In this document: positions 55,020-63,422 of the stretch, one piece after another | Position numbering within the stretch: the stretch's first letter is position 1 | How the letters are laid out: every line of letters begins with the position of its first letter | Assembly: GCF_016907355.1 (NCBI RefSeq) | Contig: NZ_JAFBBW010000001.1 | Coordinates: 3,472,001-3,536,000 of the forward strand | Length of the DNA stretch: 64,000 bases | Source of the DNA: Agromyces aurantiacus | Lineage (GTDB): Bacteria > Actinomycetota > Actinomycetes > Actinomycetales > Microbacteriaceae | Reading direction: 5' to 3' | Position numbers and translations under genes: made by a program | Notes under the pieces: generated by a model | Databases searched by the model: none | What the model was told of the DNA's origin: nothing | What the model saw: only the letters and a program-made list of their open reading frames with translations

Positions 55020-55408
55020 GCGGATCCGAGCGCCGCCGTCCCGGCTGGTACGGCGATCCGACCGACGGCGGCCTCCTGCGGTACTGGGATGGATCGGGGT
55101 GGACCCCGCACACGACCGCTCGCAGCAACGGCGGCGCGGACTCGCATCCGCCCGCCACTCGGACCCCGACCCTCGCCCCCGGGCTCGACCTCACGGCGCG
55201 GCTGCCCGAGCCCGAGCGCGCGGGCCCGCCCGATCACACGACGGTGCCCATCGCTCCGACCGCCGCGTCGGCCACCCCTCCCGGCCGCGACGCGATCGCG
55301 CTCGGGGGCTCTGCGCGCGGGTCGATCCTCCCGGTCGCGGGCGCCGTCACCGCCGCGGCCTCGCTCGTCGTGGCGCTCGCGGCGCTCGGCGTCGCGCTCG
55401 GCCGCTGA
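55016..55408 (+). CDS. DUF2510 membrane protein
   Basis: 130 residues. DUF2510 (about 8-32): PGWYGDPTDGGLLRYWDGSGWTPHT, a Trp-rich motif near actinobacterial membranes. A disordered linker and one C-terminal span (about 103-128) follow. Coupled to the TSUP transporter gene; function unknown. Confidence 0.85.
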   Translation: MSGSERRRPGWYGDPTDGGLLRYWDGSGWTPHTTARSNGGADSHPPATRTPTLAPGLDLTARLPEPERAGPPDHTTVPIAPTAASATPPGRDAIALGGSARGSILPVAGAVTAAASLVVALAALGVALGR

Positions 55409-55451
55409 GCTGGGCCGCCCGGACGGCACCGCCCTCGCGAGCGTCTCGCCC

Positions 55452-56354
55452 CTAGCGCGACTCGGAGCCGAGCCCGGCGGCGCGACGACCCGACGCGCGA
55501 CGGTGCGAGGCCGTCACCTCCCACGTGCGCCGCAGCGGCGCCGCGACCTCGTCGTGCAGTCGCTGCGCGAGGCGGACGAACAGGAAGTCGACCATCGCGA
55601 GCTGGGCGATCCGGCTCGACATGGCGCCCATGCGGTAGGCGCTCTCGCGCGCCTGCGTGGCGAGGACGAACTGCGCCGCGGCGCCGACGGGCGAGTCGGG
55701 CGAGTTCGTGATCGCGACCGTCGTGGCGCCGGCTTCGCCGGCCACCTCGAGCGCCTGCAGCGTCTCGCTGGTCAGGCCGGTGTGCGAGATCGCGACCGCG
55801 ACATCCCCGGGCCGACGCAGCGCCGCCGAGACGAGCGCGACGTGCACGTCGACCGAGCACGCGGCGGAGACGCCGATGCGGGCGAGCTTCTGCTGGAGGT
55901 CCTGCGCGGTGAGGCCCGATGCGCCGAAGCCGTAGACGTCGACGTGGCGTGCGGCCGCGATCGCGTCGACCACCCGGTCGAGCACGTCGGTGTCGAGCGC
56001 GTGCGCGGTCTGCTCGATCGCGAGCACCTCCTGGAACGCGATCTTCGACACGACGTCGGCCGCGGGGTCGTCCGGGCTGATGTCGGAGTCGGCGAGCCCG
56101 AACCGGTCGCGCTCGGCCTGCTCGCGGCTGAGCGCGCTCGCGACCTCCATCCGGAACTCGCGGTAGCCGGAGAAGCCGAGCGTCTGGCAGAAGCGCGCCA
56201 CGGTCGACAGCGACGTGCCGCACACGTTCGCGAGCTCGGTGATGGTCAGGTCGACCACGAGCGTGGGGTCGTCGATGATCGCCTCGGCGACCTTCGCCTC
56301 GGCCGAGCTGAGCCGGGGCAGCGCCTGGCGCACGTCGGTCAGCACGTTGCTCAT
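55452..56354 (-). CDS. RpiR/MurR-type transcriptional regulator
   Basis: 300 residues. An RpiR helix-turn-helix (about 1-80; LSSAEAKVAEAIIDDP, GTSLSTVARFCQTLGFSGYREFR) and a sugar-isomerase (SIS) domain (about 115-255; DVYGFGASGLTAQDLQQKL, VAISHTGLTSETLQALE). These SIS domains bind phosphosugars. As the last gene of the salvage operon (8 bp after murQ) it very probably senses MurNAc-6-P or GlcNAc-6-P. GAGGAG ribosome site. Confidence 0.92.
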   Translation of the reverse strand: MSNVLTDVRQALPRLSSAEAKVAEAIIDDPTLVVDLTITELANVCGTSLSTVARFCQTLGFSGYREFRMEVASALSREQAERDRFGLADSDISPDDPAADVVSKIAFQEVLAIEQTAHALDTDVLDRVVDAIAAARHVDVYGFGASGLTAQDLQQKLARIGVSAACSVDVHVALVSAALRRPGDVAVAISHTGLTSETLQALEVAGEAGATTVAITNSPDSPVGAAAQFVLATQARESAYRMGAMSSRIAQLAMVDFLFVRLAQRLHDEVAAPLRRTWEVTASHRRASGRRAAGLGSESR

Positions 56355-56362
56355 CGGGCTCC

Positions 56363-57316
56363 TCACCGGGTCGCGTCCTCGAGGCCGTGCAGCGCGGCCC
56401 GCAGCACTCCATCCTCGCGCTCGAGTCGGGCGATCGCGACCTCCGGGTCCACCCCCGTGAGGGTGACGAGGATCGCGGCCTTCACGCTGCCGTGGCACGA
56501 GGCCAGGGCGGATGCCGCGGCATCCGCGTCGACGCCCGTCGCGAGCCGCACGATGCGCTCGGCGCGGGCGCGCAGCTTCGCGTTCGTCGCGCGCACGTCG
56601 ACCATGAGGTTGCCGTGGACCTTGCCGAGCTTGACCATGGCGAGGGTCGACACCGCGTTGAGCACGAGCTTCTGGGCGGTGCCGCCCTTCAGCCGCGTCG
56701 ACCCGGTCACGACCTCGGGCCCGACGACGGTCTCGATCGCGAGGTCGGCGACCCGCGCGATCTCGGAGTCGGGGTTGCACGCGAAGGCCACGGCGAGCGC
56801 GCCGGCCTCGCGGGCGTGCGCGAGCGCGCCGACCACGTACGGCGTGCGGCCCGAGGCCGAGATCCCGACGACGGCGTCGCCTGCGCCGACGCCGATCGCT
56901 TCGAGGTCCGCCGCACCGCGGCCGGGGTCGTCCTCGGCGTCCTCGACCGAGTGCCGGAGGGCCCGGTCGCCTCCCGCGATGAGGCCGACCACGAGGGCGG
57001 GGTCGGTGCCGAAGGTCGGCGGGATCTCGCTCGCGTCGAGCACGCCCATGCGACCCGCGGTGCCCGCGCCGACGTAGACGAGTCGGCCGCCCTTGCGCAG
57101 GCGGGCGACGATGGCGTCGACCGCCGCGGCGATCTGCGGAGCCGCCGCGCGGACCGCGGCGAGGGCCTCGTCGTTGGCGGCGTTCAGCGCCTCGAGCTGG
57201 GCTCCGGTGTCGAGCAGGTCGAGCTCGGCGGTCTCGTCGCGCACCGCCTCGGTCGCGAGCCGGTCGAGCAGGTCGCGCAGGTCGGCGGGCGGCGTCGGGC
57301 TGGTCAGGGCGGTCAT
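56363..57316 (-). CDS. murQ: N-acetylmuramic acid 6-phosphate etherase
   Basis: 317 residues, SIS-fold lyase that removes the lactyl ether from MurNAc-6-P to give GlcNAc-6-P and lactate. Family motifs: GGRLVYVGAGTAGRMGVLDASEIPPTFG, DAVVGISASGRTPYVVGAL, VTGSTRLKGGTAQKLVLN and VHGNLMVDVRATNAKL. Normal length. ATG overlaps the anmK stop (ATGA). Confidence 0.96.
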   Translation of the reverse strand: MTALTSPTPPADLRDLLDRLATEAVRDETAELDLLDTGAQLEALNAANDEALAAVRAAAPQIAAAVDAIVARLRKGGRLVYVGAGTAGRMGVLDASEIPPTFGTDPALVVGLIAGGDRALRHSVEDAEDDPGRGAADLEAIGVGAGDAVVGISASGRTPYVVGALAHAREAGALAVAFACNPDSEIARVADLAIETVVGPEVVTGSTRLKGGTAQKLVLNAVSTLAMVKLGKVHGNLMVDVRATNAKLRARAERIVRLATGVDADAAASALASCHGSVKAAILVTLTGVDPEVAIARLEREDGVLRAALHGLEDATR

Positions 57317-58554
57317 GCGTCGTCTTCCATGGTGCTGGTGCAGCCGGGCTGCACGGTGATCGCGGCGATCCGGTGGCGGGCCGCGTCGGAACGGTGACGG
57401 CCTCCGCGCCCGTCGGGTCGGCGGGCGGCGGTCATCGTGCCGAGCACGCGCGGCGCGCCGCGGGCGGCGCGAGCGAGCTCGGCGGCGACGCCGTGGAGCC
57501 GCATCCAGCCGAGCAGGCCGAACAGCAGCGTCTCCTTGGCGTCGGGGTCGACGCCGCGCTCGGCGCTCGTGACGACGCGGATGCCGCGGGGCTCGGCCTG
57601 CGCGCGGATGCGGCGCACGAGCTCGGCGTTGTGCACGCCGCCTCCGGAGAGCACGAGTTCCGCCACGCCATCCGGGACCGCACCGACCACGGTGACGGCG
57701 GTGAGCTCGGCGAGCGTGGCCAGCCGGTCGGCGAGCGGTGCGGATGCGGCATCCGCTCGCTCGATCGCCGCGTCGACCGTGGCGTGGGTGAAGGTCTCGC
57801 GGCCCGTGGACTTCGGCGGCTCGGCGGTGAAGTAGGGGTGTGCGAGCAGCTCGGCGAGGAGCCCGGCGTTCACGGTGCCGGCGGCGGCGAGCCCGCCGTC
57901 GCGGTCGTACGTGCTGCGCCCCTCGGTCGCCCGCTCCACGACGACGTCGAGCAGCCCGTTGCCCGGGCCGGAGTCGTGCGCGTCGACGCTGCCGTCGGGG
58001 TGCACGACCTGCACGTTGGCGATGCCGCCGAGGTTGGCGGTCGCGATCGGGCGGCCCGCGGCGCGGGCGTCGGCACCGAGCCAGGCGCGGTCGAAGACGG
58101 CCATGAGCGGGGCCCCCTCGCCACCCGCCGCGATGTCGGCGGTGCGCAGGTCGGCGACGACCGGCGCGTCCAGGCGCTCGGCGATCCACGCGGGGGCACC
58201 GAGCTGCAGCGTGCCGCGCGCACGCCCGCCCTCGACCCAGTGGTGCACGGTCTGTCCGTGGGAGACCACGAGGTCGACGCCGTCGGGCGGGGCGGCCGAG
58301 GCGGCGGCGTCGGCGAAGGCGGCCCCGAGCTCGGTGTCGAGCCGGCACCACTCCGCCGCAGTGAGCGCGCCGCCGTGAACCACGTCGAGCACGCGGTCGC
58401 GCAGCCCGTCGGGCCACCGCTCGGTTCGGCTGTGCCGCGGCGAGACGCGGAGGTGGAGCTCGTCGGGCCCAGCGCCGTCGATCGGCTCGACGTCCATCAC
58501 GGCCACGTCGATGCCGTCGGCCGAGGTCCCCGACTGCATGGCGAGGATCCTCAT
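57313..58554 (-). CDS. anmK: anhydro-N-acetylmuramic acid kinase
   Basis: 413 residues. Seen: SGTSADGIDVA (8-18), VSHGQTVHH, ADLRTADIAAGGEGAPLMAVFDRAWL, NLGGIANVQVV, DSGPGNGLLD and LSGGGVHN. It opens the 1,6-anhydro ring and phosphorylates to MurNAc-6-P, the MurQ substrate. A basic C-terminal tail of about 30 residues is extra. ATGA overlaps at both ends (with nagZ and murQ). Confidence 0.95.
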   Translation of the reverse strand: MRILAMQSGTSADGIDVAVMDVEPIDGAGPDELHLRVSPRHSRTERWPDGLRDRVLDVVHGGALTAAEWCRLDTELGAAFADAAASAAPPDGVDLVVSHGQTVHHWVEGGRARGTLQLGAPAWIAERLDAPVVADLRTADIAAGGEGAPLMAVFDRAWLGADARAAGRPIATANLGGIANVQVVHPDGSVDAHDSGPGNGLLDVVVERATEGRSTYDRDGGLAAAGTVNAGLLAELLAHPYFTAEPPKSTGRETFTHATVDAAIERADAASAPLADRLATLAELTAVTVVGAVPDGVAELVLSGGGVHNAELVRRIRAQAEPRGIRVVTSAERGVDPDAKETLLFGLLGWMRLHGVAAELARAARGAPRVLGTMTAARRPDGRGGRHRSDAARHRIAAITVQPGCTSTMEDDA

Positions 58555-60185
58555 GTCCGCGCTCCGGTCGCGATGGCGCGCGAGGACGCCGGCAGGGAGG
58601 CGGACGGGGCCGCCCGCGGCGCGGGCCCGGCGGCACCGCACTCGAGCCGCTCGCGGGCCGCGATGGCGGCGAGCCGGCTCGCGCCCCGGGCGTGGAGCAC
58701 CGGCAGGTCTGGGATGTCGGTGCCCGCGGCGAGGTCGGGCGCGCGGTCGGCGCTGCCCGCGTTGACCACGACCGCATCGGGGCGCACGCGGGCGACGGCG
58801 AGGACCAGCGCCGACTGGGCGGGGTCCGCGAGCCGGTCGACGAGCACCACGACCCCTCGGCCGTCGGCGGACGGGTGGTCGGCGGCCTCGACCGCGGCCA
58901 CGAGTGCGCCTCCCCGGTCGCCCGCCGGGTCGATGCGGTGCACCGGTCCGCCGGCCGCGAGCGCGGAGGCCATGGCGTCGAGCGACGCGTCCACGGCGAA
59001 GCCGGCGCGGCGGCGAACGTCGAGCACCGCTGCCGGGCCCTCGACGGCGGGCACCGGACGCGTGACGTCGAGCGACGCGCGCGCCAGCTCGAGCGCGGCG
59101 CCCGGGCTGAGCCGCGGCGCACGCCCGACGACGGCGGCGTGATGGGCCGCGCGCGCCGCGGCGTGTGCGGCGTCGGCCAAGGCGCGGACGCGCTCCCTCG
59201 CCTCCTCCAGCCGGGCGAGCGGGAGCGTGCCGTCGTCGATGGCCGACCCGATCGCCGCCCGCACCTCGGCGAGCACGACGCGGTCGGCGTCGGGCGCGGG
59301 CGGACCGGCCCACGGGTTGGCGGGGTTGCCGAGGCAGAGCAGGTCGGCACCGGCGAGCAGGGCGCGCACGGCGCCCGGGCCCGTGCCGACGGTCTCGCGG
59401 ATCGCCGCCATGTCGAGCGCGTCGGTGACGATGGCGCCGTCGAAGCCGAGGCCGCGGAGCCGCGCGAGCGCGACCGGGTTCATCGTGGCGGGCTCGGCGC
59501 CCCAGGCCGGCACGACGAGGTGCGCCGTCATCACGGCCGGGACGCCCGCGTCGATCGCCGCGCGGAACGGGGCGAGGTGCACCCGCTCGAGCTCGCGTTC
59601 GGTCATGCCGAGCACCGGCAGCCCCTGGTGCGAGTCCACGTGGGTGTCGCCGTGGCCCGGCCAGTGCTTCACGCAGGCGGCGGCGCCGCCGGCACGGATG
59701 CCGCGGGCGAGCGCCGCGGCGTGCCGTGACACGACCGCGGGGTCGTCGCCGAAGGCGCGCACGCCGATGACCGGGTTGCGCGGGTCGACGTTGACGTCGG
59801 CGTCGGGCGCGAGCACGACGTTCGCGCCGACCGATGCGACGCGGCGGGCCAGCTCGGCGCCGACCGACTCGGTCGCCGCCTCGTCGTCGACCCGGCCGAG
59901 CTGCGCCGCGCCGGGCAGCGTCGAGCCCGTCGCCGCTTCGAGGCGTGTGACGTTGCCTCCCTCCTCGTCGATGCCGACGAGCAGGTCGTTCCGGGACTCG
60001 CGCACGCCGGCCGCGAGCGCCGCGCGCGCGTCGCCGTCGCCGAGGTTGTGCGCGAACAGGACGACGCCCGCGAGTCCGCCGTCGAGGTCGCGTCGGAGCC
60101 ACGCCGGGAGCGTCGATCCCAGGAAGCCGGGCCACAGCACGCCGTCGACGAGCGCGCGCACGGCGGGGTCGGCGGACCGCGTCAT
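58551..60185 (-). CDS. nagZ: glycoside hydrolase family 3, NagZ-like beta-N-acetylhexosaminidase
   Basis: 544 residues. GIDEEGGNVTRL (71-82), KHWPGHGDTHVDSH (173-186) with the flexible-loop Asp/His acid pair that marks NagZ, and the nucleophile Asp255 in GAIVTDALDM. Beyond the barrel (about 345) lies a C-terminal GH3-like domain of about 200 residues, longer than E. coli NagZ (341) and shorter than secreted B. subtilis NagZ (642). No signal peptide, so it acts in the cytoplasm on imported GlcNAc-MurNAc-type sugars. Overlaps anmK and the permease gene (ATGA). Confidence 0.93.
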   Translation of the reverse strand: MTRSADPAVRALVDGVLWPGFLGSTLPAWLRRDLDGGLAGVVLFAHNLGDGDARAALAAGVRESRNDLLVGIDEEGGNVTRLEAATGSTLPGAAQLGRVDDEAATESVGAELARRVASVGANVVLAPDADVNVDPRNPVIGVRAFGDDPAVVSRHAAALARGIRAGGAAACVKHWPGHGDTHVDSHQGLPVLGMTERELERVHLAPFRAAIDAGVPAVMTAHLVVPAWGAEPATMNPVALARLRGLGFDGAIVTDALDMAAIRETVGTGPGAVRALLAGADLLCLGNPANPWAGPPAPDADRVVLAEVRAAIGSAIDDGTLPLARLEEARERVRALADAAHAAARAAHHAAVVGRAPRLSPGAALELARASLDVTRPVPAVEGPAAVLDVRRRAGFAVDASLDAMASALAAGGPVHRIDPAGDRGGALVAAVEAADHPSADGRGVVVLVDRLADPAQSALVLAVARVRPDAVVVNAGSADRAPDLAAGTDIPDLPVLHARGASRLAAIAARERLECGAAGPAPRAAPSASLPASSRAIATGART

Positions 60186-61009
60186 CCCTTCACCGCCCCG
60201 GCGACGAGGCCCGACGCGAGCTTGCGCTGCACGAGCACGAAGAACACCATGACCGGGATCGTGATGATCGTCGAGGCCGCCATGATCGAGCCCCAGTCGT
60301 TGGAGTGCTCGCCGAAGAACTGCTTCAGGCCGATCGCGACCGTGTAGTTCTCGGTCGCGCCGCCGAGCAGCGTCATCGCGAAGATGAACTCGTTCCAGGC
60401 GGTGATGAACGAGAACACGGAGGTCGCGACGAGGCCCGGCATCACCAGGGGCAGCAGCACCGAGCGGAACATCCGCCCCCAGCTCGCGCCGTCGAGGTAG
60501 GCGGCCTCCTCGAGCTCCTTCGGGACCGCGGCGACGAAGCCGCGCAGCATCCAGATGCCGAAGGGCAGCGAGAGCGCGACGTACACGATCACGAGGCCGA
60601 GCAGGGTGTTGAGCAGCTGCAGGTCGCGCACCTGCACGAACAGCGGGATCACGAGCGCCTCGAGCGGCACCATCTGCACGATGAGGATCATGAGCAGCAT
60701 CGCCGTGCGGAACCGGAACCGGAAGCGCGCGACGGCGACCGAGGCCAGCAGCGCGAGCACCGCCGAGGCGAGCACGGTCACGAGGGCGACGATCGCCGAG
60801 TTGCGGAGGAACACGTCGAAGCCGCCCTCGGTGAGCACGTACTCGAAGTTCGCGAGGGTGAACTCCTGCGGCAGCAGCCCCTGGCCCGCGGCGCCGGCGC
60901 GCGCGTCGAACGCGCTCGAGAGCATCCAGAAGGCGGGGAAGAGGGTGAAGGCGAGCAGCGCGGCGACGAGGACCGCCTTGAGCGCGGCGAGGCGGGTGCG
61001 ACGGGTCAC
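60182..61009 (-). CDS. sugar ABC transporter permease (MalG type)
   Basis: 275 residues, six spans. The EAA loop EEAAYLDGASWGRMFRSVLLPLVMPG (split pattern E-A-A-x-x-D-G-A) docks the ATPase. Start GTG 61009 overlaps the upstream permease stop (GTGA). No ATPase gene is in the operon, so a shared MsiK-like ATPase is expected. Confidence 0.93.
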   Translation of the reverse strand: MTRRTRLAALKAVLVAALLAFTLFPAFWMLSSAFDARAGAAGQGLLPQEFTLANFEYVLTEGGFDVFLRNSAIVALVTVLASAVLALLASVAVARFRFRFRTAMLLMILIVQMVPLEALVIPLFVQVRDLQLLNTLLGLVIVYVALSLPFGIWMLRGFVAAVPKELEEAAYLDGASWGRMFRSVLLPLVMPGLVATSVFSFITAWNEFIFAMTLLGGATENYTVAIGLKQFFGEHSNDWGSIMAASTIITIPVMVFFVLVQRKLASGLVAGAVKG

Positions 61010-61989
61010 AGCTCCTCCTCCTTCAACAGGGTGCGGACGTAGACGACGGTGATCGCGAGCAGGACGAGCGTGAGCAGCACCGCGATCGCGGAGCCGAAGC
61101 CGTACCGGTTCTGGCCGAACGACTCGACGTACGACCAGACCCCGAGGTTCAGCGCCTCGCGGTTGGTGCCGGAGCCGCCTGGCATGAGATAGACCTGCGC
61201 GAACACCTTGAAGTCCCAGATGGTCGAGAGGATGATCACGACCGCGAACACCTGCCGGAGGCTCGGGACGATGATCGAGAAGAAGCGTCGCCACGGCCCG
61301 GCCCCGTCGACCTCGGCGGCCTCGAGCATCTCCTTCGGCACGCCGAGCAGGCCCGCGAGGATCGTGATGGCCACGAACGGGAAGCCGTGGTGGATGACGT
61401 TGAGCAGCACGATCGCGTAGAAGGTCCAGCGGTTGGTGAACCAGTTGACCGGCTCGTCCTGGAGGCCGAGCGCCTGCAGCGTGCTGTTGACGATGCCGCG
61501 GTCGGCGTCGAAGATCCAGATCCAGACGTAGGTGCCCGTGACCGCGGGCATCGCCCAGGCGATCATGATGGCGCTGCCCACGACGGTGCGCCAGAACGCA
61601 CCGAGCGAGGCCATGAGCACGGCGACGCCCGTGCCGAGGGCGACGGTGCCGGCGACGGCGAGCACCGCGAAGCCGACGGTGTTCGGCAGCACCACGGTGT
61701 AGAGCGTCGGGTCCGCGAACACCTCGCCGTAGTTGGCGAGGCCGATCCAGTTCGCCTCGCCCGAGACGATCTCGCGCAGGCCGTAGTCCTGCAGCGAGAA
61801 GAGCACGACGCGCACGAGCGGCCAGAGCAGCAGCACCGCGAGCACCGCGAGTGCGGGGGCGAGCAGCAGCCACGGGCGTGCGATGACGAGCGGATGGCGC
61901 CGACGCCCGCCGGGGCCCGGCGGGCCGCCGGCCGCGCGGGGGGCCGGAGCCCCCTGCGCGGCCGGCGGACGCTGGATCAGGTCGACCAC
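61006..61989 (-). CDS. sugar ABC transporter permease (MalF/UgpA type)
   Basis: 327 residues. A Pro/Gly/Arg-rich cytoplasmic head (about 1-35), then six spans and the coupling loop KEMLEAAEVDGAGPWRRFFSI. It pairs with the following MalG-type permease. GTG 61989 lies 4 bp after the binding-protein stop, so translation is coupled. Confidence 0.93.
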   Translation of the reverse strand: MVDLIQRPPAAQGAPAPRAAGGPPGPGGRRRHPLVIARPWLLLAPALAVLAVLLLWPLVRVVLFSLQDYGLREIVSGEANWIGLANYGEVFADPTLYTVVLPNTVGFAVLAVAGTVALGTGVAVLMASLGAFWRTVVGSAIMIAWAMPAVTGTYVWIWIFDADRGIVNSTLQALGLQDEPVNWFTNRWTFYAIVLLNVIHHGFPFVAITILAGLLGVPKEMLEAAEVDGAGPWRRFFSIIVPSLRQVFAVVIILSTIWDFKVFAQVYLMPGGSGTNREALNLGVWSYVESFGQNRYGFGSAIAVLLTLVLLAITVVYVRTLLKEEEL

Positions 61990-61993
61990 CTGC

Positions 61994-63280
61994 CTAGTCG
62001 CCGTTCATGATCGAGTCCATCTCGGCAGCGGCGTCGGCCGTGGCCTGCTCGACCGTCTTCTGCCCGGAGAGGATCGCCTGGATGGCGGTGTTGGTGGTCT
62101 TCTTCGCCTGCACCGCGCCGTACTTCGGGGTCACCGGCACCGACGCGCCGCCCTCGACGAGCTGCGTGGCGAACGGGGCGACGAGCGGGTCGTCGCTCGA
62201 CATGGTGTCCTCGAGGAGCGAGGCCTGGCCGGGGAAGTAGCCCGACTGCTCGCCCCACTGCTCGGCGAACTCGCCGGTGGTCATGAGCTTGACGAACTCC
62301 CACGCGAGGTCGGTGTTCTCGGCGGTGTTGAAGACCGAGAGGTGCGAGCCGCCGAGCACCGACGGGGCGATGCCGCCGTCCTTGCCGGGGATCGGCGTGG
62401 CGGCGAACTTGCCCTCCATGTCGGGGTTCTTCTCGATGACCGCGGCGGGTGTCCACGACCCCATGAGCGCCATCGCGACGTCGCCCTGGGCGAAGTTGTC
62501 GAGGACCTCGGTCTCCTTCCACGTGGTGGCCCCGGCCGACGAGAAGCCGTGCTCGGTGGCCAGGCCGGTGTAGAAGCCGATGCCCTCCTGCGCCTCGGGG
62601 CTGTCGAGGCCGGACACCCACTCGTCGCCGTCCTGCTCCGCGACCTCTCCGCCGGCGCCCCAGACCCACGGGTAGACGGGGAACTCGGCGTCGCCGGGCA
62701 CGGCGAACGCGATCATCTCGGGCTTGGCGGCCTTGATCGCCTCGCCCGCGGCGACGATGTCGTCCCAGCTCTCGGGCGCGTCGAGGCCGAGCTCCTCGAA
62801 GACGTCGGCGCGGTAGACCAGCGAGCGCACGCCGGCGTACCACGGCATGCCGTAGAGCTCGCCGTCGTAGGTGCCCGACTCCACGAGCCCCTCGACGAGG
62901 TCGCCGCGGAGGTCCTCGCCGTCGACGTACTCGTCGATCGGCGCGAGCGCGCCGGCGTCGGCGAACTCGGCGGTCCAGGTCGTGCCCGTCTCGGCGACGT
63001 CCGGCGTGGTGCCGCCGGCGATCGACGTGACGAACCGGTCGTGCGCGTCGGCCCACTGCACGAACTCGACGTTCAGCTCCGCGCCGGTCTCCTCGGTGAA
63101 GGCCTCGGAGACCGCGTCGAAGAACTCCTCCGAGCTCGGGTTGGTACCCTGCATGATCCACACGTCGAGGGTCTGCCCCTCGGCATCGGTGCCGCCGCCG
63201 GCCTCGCCGGGGGCGCACGCGCTCAGTGCCAGCGCGGCGGTCAGGCCGAGCGCGGCGATGGGTAGGGCTCGCTGCTTCAT
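61994..63280 (-). CDS. extracellular solute-binding lipoprotein (family 1)
   Basis: 428 residues. Lipoprotein signal with lipobox LSAC (lipidated Cys at about 22), then a two-lobed sugar-binding protein (LDVWIMQGTNPSSEEFFDAV, GTTPDVAETGTTWTAEFADAGAL, GDVAMALMGSWTPAAV). It supplies substrate to the two permeases; operon content points to a muropeptide-derived disaccharide. GAGGAG ribosome site 11 nt before ATG. Confidence 0.93.
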   Translation of the reverse strand: MKQRALPIAALGLTAALALSACAPGEAGGGTDAEGQTLDVWIMQGTNPSSEEFFDAVSEAFTEETGAELNVEFVQWADAHDRFVTSIAGGTTPDVAETGTTWTAEFADAGALAPIDEYVDGEDLRGDLVEGLVESGTYDGELYGMPWYAGVRSLVYRADVFEELGLDAPESWDDIVAAGEAIKAAKPEMIAFAVPGDAEFPVYPWVWGAGGEVAEQDGDEWVSGLDSPEAQEGIGFYTGLATEHGFSSAGATTWKETEVLDNFAQGDVAMALMGSWTPAAVIEKNPDMEGKFAATPIPGKDGGIAPSVLGGSHLSVFNTAENTDLAWEFVKLMTTGEFAEQWGEQSGYFPGQASLLEDTMSSDDPLVAPFATQLVEGGASVPVTPKYGAVQAKKTTNTAIQAILSGQKTVEQATADAAAEMDSIMNGD

Positions 63281-63340
63281 GTGATGTCGACTCCTCGTTG
63301 AATGCATCGTCGGTGGGCTTCCACCGCGCGGACTGGAAGT

Positions 63341-63369
63341 AGTATTCAGGAATGGTCGTCGCTCTGCAA
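63341..63369 (-). promoter_or_regulatory. sigma-70-like promoter of salvage operon
   Basis: Minus strand TTGCAG (63364-63369) and AATACT (63341-63346) with exactly 17 bp between; start codon 61 nt further. Confidence 0.7.
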
Positions 63370-63379
63370 GTTTTTTCCA
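63365..63379. promoter_or_regulatory. candidate RpiR/MurR operator
   Basis: Minus strand TGGAA-AAAAC-TTGCA, a near-symmetrical TGNAA-N5-TTNCA dyad that covers the -35 of the salvage operon promoter and lies between it and the divergent kinase. Regulator inferred from operon membership. Confidence 0.45.
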
Positions 63380-63422
63380 CAGTAGCCCGGGCCGGCCCTC
63401 GAAACGCCGAGGCGGCCGGCCG

